Part shown: positions 1-4,953 of the stretch, one piece after another
Position numbering within the stretch: the first letter of the stretch is position 1
Layout: each line of letters starts with the position of its first letter
Translations under genes and position numbers: made by a program
Notes under the pieces: model-generated
The model's database searches: none
What the model was told of the DNA's origin: nothing
Seen by the model: the letters and a program-made list of their open reading frames with translations, nothing else
Assembly (NCBI GenBank): GCA_964612065.1
Contig: CAZTCD010000128.1
Span: 1-8,767 of the forward strand
Reading direction: 5' to 3'
Source of the DNA: JAKFYM01 sp964612065
GTDB taxonomy: Bacteria > Bdellovibrionota > UBA1018 > CAIPTA01
Length of the DNA: 8,767 nt

Positions 1-163
1 AGATACCCAGCAGGCGGCGCACGTCGGCGTCACTCAGCGTGACCTGCACGTCGGCCTGGCGCACGGGATAGGCGTCGATCACCCCGGGCACGATCTTACC
101 GCCGGCCAGCTCGGCCATGAGCTGCGCGGCGCGCTGCGCGGCCAGGGGCGGCAGAGTGGCCGG
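1..163 (-). CDS. pheT: Internal fragment of phenylalanyl-tRNA synthetase beta subunit, truncated at both ends
   Basis: Read on the - strand from base 163 to base 2, one frame is open for 54 codons. It contains LAAQRAAQLMAELAGGK, then a VIDAYP segment, then a VTLSDADVRRLLGI segment. This is the pattern of bacterial PheT at the passage from the B3/B4 domain into the B5 domain; E. coli PheT has RATRLLIDICGGE, VID and LDRLIG in the same order. PheT charges tRNA-Phe as an alpha2-beta2 enzyme in the cytoplasm. The match ends abruptly near base 163. The preceding several hundred residues, which should lie at higher coordinates, are absent because flgD occupies that DNA. The fragment is about 74% GC, much higher than the rest of the window. 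It looks like foreign sequence joined to the flagellar locus. Family identification is fairly sure; whether the join is biological or artefactual is inference. Confidence 0.75.
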
Positions 164-186
164 ACACCTTTTTGAGGAAGTGAAAG

Positions 187-1218
187 ATGGGAATGGACAT
201 CGGCAGAGGAATGGGATTTCGCAAGGGCGAGGGCCTGGGGACCGACGTTCGCAGCGTGAGCAACGATGCGGCCAAATCGGACAGCGAACATATTGAAGCC
301 ATGCGCCAGAAGCTGGGCACGAATTTCACCGCGGCCAAGAGAGCCAAAGACGGTAAGGCCCGCAATGAACTCGGTAAGGACGACTTCATGAAGCTGATGA
401 GCGCCCAGCTGAAATACCAGGATCCGATCAATCCGATGAAGAACCAGGAAATGGCAGCCCAGCTGGCGCAGTTTTCCTCGCTTGAGCAGATGATGAACGT
501 GAACCAGAACCTCGAGAAGATGGCTGCGGGCCAGAAGCCCTCGGAGCATATGATCGCTGCCACGCTGATCGGCAAACGGATTACCACCGATACCATGAAC
601 ATCTCTCTCGAGAAGGACGGGCAGCCGGAGATTCCCTTCAAGGTTCCGGCGGATGCCAAGCAGGTGAATCTGGCGATTGTGGATGCCAAGGGAGAGATCG
701 TGCGAGAGCTTGAGCTCGGCGAGATGAAAGAAGGCCAGCAAAGCGTGCGCTGGGATGGGAAGAGCAAGAGCGGCATGCCGCAGCCCAAAGGTGAGTACAC
801 CTACAAGATCACAGGCCTGGATGCCAACGGCAAGCCGATGAATTTCAGTTCCGACGCATCCGGGATCGTGACCGGGGTGAGTTTCGAAGGCGGGAAATCC
901 CTCGTACACGTGGGCGGGCAGAAGATCGCGATTGAAAAGATCGGCAAGATTGAAGCGGATACCCCGGCCAAAGGTGTCAATCCAATGGCGGCACAGCCTG
1001 GCGACGAAACCAAACAAAAATCATCGATCAACGACGATAAAGATACCTCGACGCAGGTAGCCAAAAACTCCTTGCCGCCGGAACTAAGCCCTGAGAAGAT
1101 TAAAATGATGCTGGCTGCGCGCGGATTGAATGCGGCAGTGGATGGGGAAGAGAGTGAATCTTCCGCAGTGCAAGACGAAAAGATTCCGGACCCGATGTGG
1201 AATCCGGCGGCGAATTAA
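187..1218 (+). CDS. flgD: Flagellar hook cap / hook assembly protein FlgD, with long C-terminal tail
   Basis: FlgD is exported through the flagellar secretion system and caps the growing hook, where it promotes polymerisation of FlgE; it is later replaced by the hook-filament junction proteins. The 343-residue product has the hallmark FlgD N-terminal segment at residues 64-105, with KDDFMKLMSAQLKYQDPINP followed by an AAQLAQFSSLEQM block. Residues about 150-255 fit the Ig-like FlgD domain, with VRWDGKSKSGMPQPKGEYTY at 187-206. Residues about 256-343 form an extra polar, low-complexity tail; many FlgD proteins are only about 220-250 residues. The ATG at 187 has GAGGAAG at 174-180, six bases upstream. 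An in-frame ATG at 193 would be spaced less well. The small flagellar operon gene starts 42 bases after the stop, suggesting co-transcription. The natural upstream neighbour (often fliK) is lost at the junction near 163. Confidence 0.95.
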   Translation: MGMDIGRGMGFRKGEGLGTDVRSVSNDAAKSDSEHIEAMRQKLGTNFTAAKRAKDGKARNELGKDDFMKLMSAQLKYQDPINPMKNQEMAAQLAQFSSLEQMMNVNQNLEKMAAGQKPSEHMIAATLIGKRITTDTMNISLEKDGQPEIPFKVPADAKQVNLAIVDAKGEIVRELELGEMKEGQQSVRWDGKSKSGMPQPKGEYTYKITGLDANGKPMNFSSDASGIVTGVSFEGGKSLVHVGGQKIAIEKIGKIEADTPAKGVNPMAAQPGDETKQKSSINDDKDTSTQVAKNSLPPELSPEKIKMMLAARGLNAAVDGEESESSAVQDEKIPDPMWNPAAN

Positions 1219-1260
1219 AAGTGAACGGATTGAGAGCAGGAGTATAAACAAAATTTAAAT

Positions 1261-1689
1261 ATGGCGAGCGAACTTCTCATACCAAACGTGGGCCCGATCC
1301 AGCCCCAGCGCGAAGCTGGGGAGGCCGTTGCTCTACGCAAAGGCGCCGATGGCGGCGCTTTCGAGAAAGCTCTCAAGGAGAAGCTCCCCGGCGCGCCCGC
1401 GGGCCCTGCCTCTGGCGAGATCGTGGCCAATCCTGGCTCGCTCAAGTTCTCCGCGCACGCTCTCCACCGCATCAAGGATCGCTCCATCGCGATGGACCAG
1501 GTGCTGCGTGACAAGCTTGAGAAGGCGGTAGACACCGCATCGCAGAAAGGTTCCAAAGAGAGCCTTATTCTTTCTGATAACGCCGCGTTCATCGTGAGCG
1601 TGAAGAACAAGACGGTGATCACCGTGCTGGACCGCAACCAGATGAACGGGAACGTCTTTACCAATATCGATTCTACGGTGGTGATCTGA
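1261..1689 (+). CDS. Conserved flagellar operon protein (TIGR02530-type), function not established
   Basis: This 142-residue product resembles the small 'flagellar operon protein' family found between flgD and flgE in many deltaproteobacteria, Firmicutes and related groups. I recognise it by the conserved C-terminal half, residues 60-141: SLKFSAHALHRIKDRSI, a KGSKESLILSDNAAFIVSVK block, and the ending NVFTNIDSTVVI. Residues 1-59 are variable and rich in Ala, Gly and Pro. There is no signal peptide or membrane segment. Its position next to the hook cap and hook genes suggests a role in hook or basal-body assembly, but I know of no proven biochemical activity. The start is set by the first in-frame ATG after the TGA at 1231. 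The nearest Shine-Dalgarno-like AGGAG (1238-1242) is 18 bases away, too far for normal use, and the bases in between are AT-rich. Confidence 0.85.
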   Translation: MASELLIPNVGPIQPQREAGEAVALRKGADGGAFEKALKEKLPGAPAGPASGEIVANPGSLKFSAHALHRIKDRSIAMDQVLRDKLEKAVDTASQKGSKESLILSDNAAFIVSVKNKTVITVLDRNQMNGNVFTNIDSTVVI

Positions 1690-1904
1690 TGTGCCGAATG
1701 CACGGGAGGTTGCCTAAGTAGGAAAGATCGGGATGCCGGGGCCAATGAGGGCCGGGGGATCCGCAAGAAATAGGGCTGCCGAATGCAGCCCGGGGAAAAT
1801 GTTCAAACCAATGGCCGGACCCTTACGGGAGGCCAACAAGCTCCGATTGATTGAGGAGCTTGACGTAAGACGCAGCGAAGGCTGCAAGAGCAGGAGGCTC
1901 TCGT
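1690..1904 (+). promoter_or_regulatory. flgE 5' region with five dyads/hairpins
   Basis: This gap lies between the small flagellar gene and flgE. I see no convincing protein-coding gene in it. It contains five short inverted repeats: GTGC-CGAAT-GCAC (1691-1703), GGGCTGC-CGAAT-GCAGCCC (1773-1791), CAAGCTCC-N10-GGAGCTTG (1837-1862), GCAGC-GAAG-GCTGC (1872-1885) and AGAGC-AGGAG-GCTCT (1887-1901). The first two share the 11-base core TGCCGAATGCA. None is followed by a T run, so they do not look like intrinsic terminators. They could be protein-binding dyads on DNA, or a structured mRNA leader. It does not match the c-di-GMP-I riboswitch consensus as I remember it. The inverted repeats are seen directly; their function is inference. 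Confidence 0.5.
1887..1901 (+). promoter_or_regulatory. Hairpin presenting the flgE Shine-Dalgarno in its loop
   Basis: AGAGC (1887-1891) pairs perfectly with GCTCT (1897-1901) around an AGGAG pentaloop (1892-1896). The Shine-Dalgarno AGGAGG (1892-1897) lies seven bases before the flgE ATG at 1905, so ribosome binding and this hairpin overlap. A GGA in the loop of a small hairpin over a ribosome binding site is the usual architecture of CsrA/RsmA sites. That such a protein acts here is inference only. Confidence 0.4.
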
Positions 1905-3194
1905 ATGGGTATTCTATCGTCAATGTATACTGGTGTTACCGGCGTTCAGGCGAACGGCGAAGCACTTGGTGTTATCTCCGACAACATCGCCAACGCAAAC
2001 ACCGCCGGCTTTAAAACCAGCCGCGCCGAGTTCGCCGATGTGGTGGCAAAGTCCCTCAAAGGGGTGCTCGGCGGCAACCAGATCGGCCGCGGTACCAAGC
2101 TCAATGGCGTAACGCAGATCTTCTCGCAGGGATCCGTGCAGCAAACGGACAAGGCCACCGACGTGGCCATCTCCGGCGACGGCTTCTTCGTGATCGATGG
2201 AGTGGAAGGCCGCTCTTTCACCCGAAACGGTTCTTTCAATTTCAACAAAGACGGCGAGCTCGTGAACATCGATGGAAACATCGTGAAAGGCTTCCGTGCC
2301 GACGAAGACGGCAAGATCACCACGAAGCTCGAATCGATCAAACTCGATAAAACCGTGATTGACGCCAAGAAAACTGAGACTGTGGATATCGCTATGAACC
2401 TGGATATCCGTGGTGATGTGAAAGAGGGTGGTTTTGATCCGGCCAGATCCACTGAAACCTCGAACTATTCCACCGGGGTAACTGTATACGATTCCGCCGG
2501 TAATGCTCACGCCCTCACGATGTACTTCGCCAAGGCCGGCGATAACACATGGAACTGGCATGCCGCTGCCAAGGGCGAGGAAGTGGTAGGAGGCGTGAAA
2601 GGGCAACAGGTGGTGGGTGCCACCGGTACTCTTACCTTCACTATCGATGGCAAGCTGCAGAGCCAGACGATCAACTCCAACGCCTTTAACTTCAACAAGG
2701 GCGCGCAGCCAGATCAGGCCATCAAGTTCACGTTCGGTGATGCTATTGCTGATGGCGGCACCGGAGTGAAGGGTTCCACCCAATACGGTTCGGTGAGCGA
2801 TATTTACAAGCACACCCAGGACGGATACACCGCCGGCACCATTGGTGGCCTTTCTTTCAACGACGATGGGGTGCTTTCAGCATTCTACACAAACGGGGTT
2901 ACCAAGAACCTCGCGCAGATCGCGATCGCCAAGTTCGAGAACAACGAAGGCCTCTTCAAGGCGGGTAACAATATGTTCAAGGAAAGCCGCACTTCCGGCG
3001 CCGCGAACATCGGCGGCCCGAACACGGCAGGCCGCGGAAGGGTGTTCGCAAAATCGATCGAATCCTCCACCACGGATATCGCCTCTGAATTCGTGAACCT
3101 GATTCAGATGCAGCGGGCTTTCCAGGCCAACTCCCGCACCCTGAGCTCCTCCGACGAGCTCATGCAGGAGATCATCAACCTGAAGCGTGGTTAA
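1905..3194 (+). CDS. flgE: Flagellar hook protein FlgE
   Basis: FlgE polymerises outside the cell into the hook, the universal joint between rod and filament. The 429-residue product starts MGILSSMYTGVTGVQANG and has the rod/hook N-terminal motif ISDNIANANTAGFK at residues 24-37. A VAISGDGFFVID block at 87-98 is typical of FlgE and its rod paralogues. Residues about 185-305 fit the FlaE central domain, and residues 383-427 form the C-terminal helical domain ending QMQRAFQANSRTLSS. With over 400 residues and a central domain, hook protein is favoured over the shorter rod proteins FlgF and FlgG. No signal peptide is expected, as export is by the flagellar type III system. I see no cysteine, so the cysteine-derived lysinoalanine crosslink known from spirochete FlgE is not available. 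AGGAGG seven bases upstream fixes the start. A strong hairpin follows the stop. Confidence 0.95.
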   Translation: MGILSSMYTGVTGVQANGEALGVISDNIANANTAGFKTSRAEFADVVAKSLKGVLGGNQIGRGTKLNGVTQIFSQGSVQQTDKATDVAISGDGFFVIDGVEGRSFTRNGSFNFNKDGELVNIDGNIVKGFRADEDGKITTKLESIKLDKTVIDAKKTETVDIAMNLDIRGDVKEGGFDPARSTETSNYSTGVTVYDSAGNAHALTMYFAKAGDNTWNWHAAAKGEEVVGGVKGQQVVGATGTLTFTIDGKLQSQTINSNAFNFNKGAQPDQAIKFTFGDAIADGGTGVKGSTQYGSVSDIYKHTQDGYTAGTIGGLSFNDDGVLSAFYTNGVTKNLAQIAIAKFENNEGLFKAGNNMFKESRTSGAANIGGPNTAGRGRVFAKSIESSTTDIASEFVNLIQMQRAFQANSRTLSSSDELMQEIINLKRG

Positions 3195-3235
3195 TGAGCC
3201 GCTGAGCCCGGCGAGTTGAACGTAGTTTGAGCATG

Positions 3236-3266
3236 GGCGGGAACCTCTGATCGGAGGTTTCCCGCC
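3236..3266 (+). terminator. Strong GC-rich hairpin after flgE, terminator-like but without a T run
   Basis: GGCGGGAACCTC (3236-3247) pairs with GAGGTTTCCCGCC (3254-3266) around a TGATCG loop, with one bulged T in the 3' arm. It starts 42 bases after the flgE stop. The bases that follow (TCCCTAAG) are not T-rich, so it may be an mRNA 3'-end stabiliser or a weak terminator. It separates flgE from the following small ORF and the capA-like gene. Confidence 0.55.
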
Positions 3267-3298
3267 TCCCTAAGCGATATATCTTAACCTCTGCCATT

Positions 3299-3311
3299 GG
3301 GCGGAACGCCC
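3299..3311 (+). repeat. Small hairpin just before the Shine-Dalgarno of the 32-residue ORF
   Basis: GGGCG (3299-3303) and CGCCC (3307-3311) form a five-base-pair stem with a GAA loop. It abuts GAGGT (3312-3316), the putative ribosome binding site of the ORF at 3324. Its role is unknown. Confidence 0.3.
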
Positions 3312-3323
3312 GAGGTACGCCTT

Positions 3324-3422
3324 ATGATGAGACTGGCTGTTTTGGCTTGGATGACCTGTGCTTTGTTGCTTTGGTCGGCTGTGGTGCTGGTGGCGGAAGC
3401 GGCTCCCGCGGCATTGTTTTAG
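3324..3422 (+). CDS. Candidate small hydrophobic protein, 32 residues
   Basis: ATG at 3324 opens a 32-codon frame ending with TAG at 3420-3422. GAGGT at 3312-3316 is seven bases upstream, a reasonable ribosome binding site. The product begins MMRLAVLAWMTCALLLWSAV, continues VLVAEAAPAALF, and is almost entirely hydrophobic with one early Arg. It could be a single-pass membrane peptide or an uncleaved signal-like peptide. I recognise no family. It lies between the flgE hairpin and the capA-like gene, in a stretch of 324 bases that otherwise has no gene. A chance ORF is quite possible at this length; the ribosome binding site and composition are the only support. Confidence 0.35.
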   Translation: MMRLAVLAWMTCALLLWSAVVLVAEAAPAALF

Positions 3423-3463
3423 ATAACTTATTGAAAATACTTCAAAAAATTAGCTGAGCCTAG

Positions 3464-3481
3464 ATAGCGAAAGGCCGCTAT
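3464..3481 (+). repeat. Inverted repeat in the AT-rich region before the capA-like gene
   Basis: ATAGCG (3464-3469) and CGCTAT (3476-3481) form a six-base-pair dyad with an AAAGGC loop. It overlaps the first base of the putative -35 element at 3481, so it could be an operator or a weak terminator for the small ORF upstream. No direct evidence separates these options. Confidence 0.3.
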
Positions 3482-3509
3482 TGAGTTTACTTCAATACTG
3501 TACTAAAAC
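3481..3509 (+). promoter_or_regulatory. Putative sigma-70-type promoter for the capA-like gene
   Basis: TTGAGT (3481-3486) and TAAAAC (3504-3509) match the -35 and -10 consensus at four of six positions each, with the ideal 17-base spacer, in an AT-rich stretch unlike the surrounding DNA. The start point would fall around 3516-3518, immediately before the ATG at 3519. That ATG has no Shine-Dalgarno upstream, so the mRNA could be leaderless. The elements are visible but only moderately good, and use as a promoter is inference. Confidence 0.4.
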
Positions 3510-3518
3510 ACTCAAATA

Positions 3519-4706
3519 ATGAAATCCCACCAATGGACGTCGGTCAATCTCTTCACGCTTTCGGGCGTGGTCTCTGCTCTCCTGCTGGCTTCGGCTTCCG
3601 GCGCTCTTGCCAGCGATTCCAGCTCCAACGAACGGTTTCGCAGAGCCTGTGATCGTGGGGAGCAGCTTACCATCGCCGCGGTAGGCGATGTGCTTCTGCA
3701 CGGGAGTCTTCAGGCCAGAATCCAGAACTCCGGCTACAGCCGCGTTTGGTCGAGGGCGGTCCCTTACCTTGAAAGGGCCGATCTGGCGTATGCCAATCTC
3801 GAAGGCCCAACTGCCGAAGGGATCACGGCCGATGGTAGAAGCAAGAAGACGGACAAGATCTACGACAATAGCGTTTATACCGGATACCCTCTTTTCAACT
3901 ACAACCCGAAACTGATCCCGGCGCTGAAACAGGCAGGTTTCGATGTGGTTTCCACCGCGAACAACCATTCTTTGGATCGCAGAGAACCCGGGGTGGACAA
4001 GAGCATCGAAGCCCTGAGGAAATATGGAATGCCGTTCGCCGGCACTCGCACCAGGGCGGAATCGCAAAAGCAAACCAGTACCACCTGGCACACCTTCACC
4101 CGTACCAAGGGCTGGAATATCGCCTGGATCGCCTGTTCTTTCAGCACGAATGGCATTCCGGATCGCATGCACCTCGTGCTCGACTGTTTCAAGGATGCTG
4201 GTTTGGTGGTCAAAGCCATACAGACGCTTTCGAAGGCGCCCGGAGTGGACGCCGTGATCGTGACTCCTCACTGGGGAAACGAGGAATACACGCATAAGAT
4301 CGAAAAATCGCAGGCCCAGCTGGCGCAGCGTTTCGTGGATGCAGGAGCGTCCGCCATTCTGGGAAATCACCCCCATGTGGTGAAGCCCTGGGTGATCCTT
4401 AGCTCCAGAGAGGGCAAAGAAGTTCCCGTGGTTTACTCCATTGGAAACTTCGTTTCTGCCCAGAATGGCCTGGCCAAGCAAACTAGCGCAATCTTTTACC
4501 TGGGCCTCACCCGCCGGCCGGGAGAAAAGGCTTTCGTGAACGGCCTTCGCTATATTCCAACCTATATGAATCGCAGCTCCTTGCAGCTGGAGGTAGGGGA
4601 TGGCATTCCGGGCGAAAGCCGGCAGCTGGCGGCAAGAATCCTCGGCACCGGCCGCAGGCTTTCCACCAACGAGAGGCTCGTTACCAATCCCGAGTGCCAG
4701 CGGTAG
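3519..4706 (+). CDS. CapA/PgsA-family metallophosphoesterase-like protein, probably exported
   Basis: The 395-residue product belongs to the CapA/PgsA family (PGA_cap domain, calcineurin-like fold). CapA and PgsA are required for poly-gamma-glutamate capsule production, but many family members occur alone and their substrates are unknown. Family motifs appear in order: AAVGDVLLHG at residues 53-62, ANLEGP at 92-97, TANNHSLDR at 146-154, VTPHWGNEEY at 248-257, GNHPHV at 282-287 and YSIGNF at 306-311. The Asp, His and Asn residues expected to bind metals look intact. Residues 1-31 form a likely signal peptide (hydrophobic core LFTLSGVVSALLLASA, cleavage after ALA), which places the enzyme in the periplasm or outside. 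No capB, capC or pgsBC partner is visible. It has its own putative promoter and terminator, and no Shine-Dalgarno before its ATG. It sits between flgE and fliL, where a flagellar operon would normally continue, and nothing shows a flagellar role. Confidence 0.88.
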   Translation: MKSHQWTSVNLFTLSGVVSALLLASASGALASDSSSNERFRRACDRGEQLTIAAVGDVLLHGSLQARIQNSGYSRVWSRAVPYLERADLAYANLEGPTAEGITADGRSKKTDKIYDNSVYTGYPLFNYNPKLIPALKQAGFDVVSTANNHSLDRREPGVDKSIEALRKYGMPFAGTRTRAESQKQTSTTWHTFTRTKGWNIAWIACSFSTNGIPDRMHLVLDCFKDAGLVVKAIQTLSKAPGVDAVIVTPHWGNEEYTHKIEKSQAQLAQRFVDAGASAILGNHPHVVKPWVILSSREGKEVPVVYSIGNFVSAQNGLAKQTSAIFYLGLTRRPGEKAFVNGLRYIPTYMNRSSLQLEVGDGIPGESRQLAARILGTGRRLSTNERLVTNPECQR

Positions 4707-4727
4707 GCAAAGGCTCAAGCAGCCTAT

Positions 4728-4749
4728 CGCCAAACCTTTGGCGCATTTT
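4728..4749 (+). terminator. Rho-independent terminator of the capA-like gene
   Basis: CGCCAA (4728-4733) and TTGGCG (4738-4743) pair around an ACCT loop, followed by CATTTT and a pyrimidine-rich stretch with a second TTTT. It lies about 20 bases after the capA stop. It isolates that gene from the fliL operon. Confidence 0.6.
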
Positions 4750-4767
4750 CCCTCCACCCTTTTGACG

Positions 4768-4807
4768 CCGCCATCTTTCCTGGGAACCGATCCCGGGTAA
4801 AAGGCGG
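4768..4807 (+). repeat. Imperfect palindrome upstream of the fliL promoter
   Basis: CCGCC (4768-4772) pairs with GGCGG (4803-4807), and CCTGGGA (4779-4785) pairs with TCCCGGG (4791-4797, one G-T wobble) around an ACCGA loop. TTT and AAA runs flank the inner stem. Its centre is about 138 bases upstream of the expected sigma-54 transcription start, within the range used by sigma-54 enhancer binding sites. That role is only a suggestion. Confidence 0.3.
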
Positions 4808-4899
4808 ATCTGCCTGAGGCGCGCTCCAGGACGCGTAAGAAATTCAGTTACTTGCCTTCGCCTAGTGGGCGGAATTTTGACGGGCAAACTTTTTGCGCT

Positions 4900-4915
4900 T
4901 GGCATATGCGTTGCA
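4900..4915 (+). promoter_or_regulatory. Sigma-54 (RpoN) promoter of the fliL operon
   Basis: TGGCAT (4900-4905), five bases, then TTGCA (4911-4915) fits the -24/-12 sigma-54 consensus TGGCACG-N4-TTGCW, with the invariant GG and GC at the correct spacing. The predicted start point near 4926 gives a short leader of about 28 bases before the GTG at 4954. Sigma-54 with an enhancer-binding activator is the usual control of mid-stage flagellar operons in many proteobacteria. An inverted repeat GCAAA-CTT-TTTGC (4884-4896) lies just upstream. Confidence 0.75.
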
Positions 4916-4940
4916 ATTCCAACCATGGATTCATTGGCTC

Positions 4941-4946
4941 AGGAGG
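4941..4946 (+). promoter_or_regulatory. Shine-Dalgarno that fixes the fliL GTG start
   Basis: A perfect AGGAGG lies seven bases before GTG at 4954. It supports this start over the in-frame ATG at 4852, which lies upstream of the sigma-54 promoter. Confidence 0.8.
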
Positions 4947-4953
4947 AGCAACA

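Noticed and set aside
79..1017. Long - strand open frames opposite flgD
   Set aside because: They mirror the codon bias of flgD, match no family I recognise, and cross the suspected chimeric junction. The flgD frame is unambiguous.
1689..1721. Ten-codon ORF overlapping the stop of the small flagellar gene (TGATG)
   Set aside because: Too short to judge, with no ribosome binding site of its own beyond possible stop-start coupling. Not enough to call a gene.
1690..1904. c-di-GMP riboswitch in the flgE leader
   Set aside because: Considered because of the hairpins and flagellar context. The conserved core segments of the c-di-GMP-I motif (GCAAACC and GACGCAAAGCC-like) are not present.
1733..2014. 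93-codon ORF between the small flagellar gene and flgE
   Set aside because: It overlaps the first 110 bases of flgE in another frame, has no recognisable domain and is rich in Arg, as expected of an off-frame reading. The flgE frame is certain.
3492..4757. 421-codon - strand open frame opposite the capA-like gene
   Set aside because: The + strand frame has all CapA family motifs and a signal peptide. The antisense frame has no recognisable motifs.
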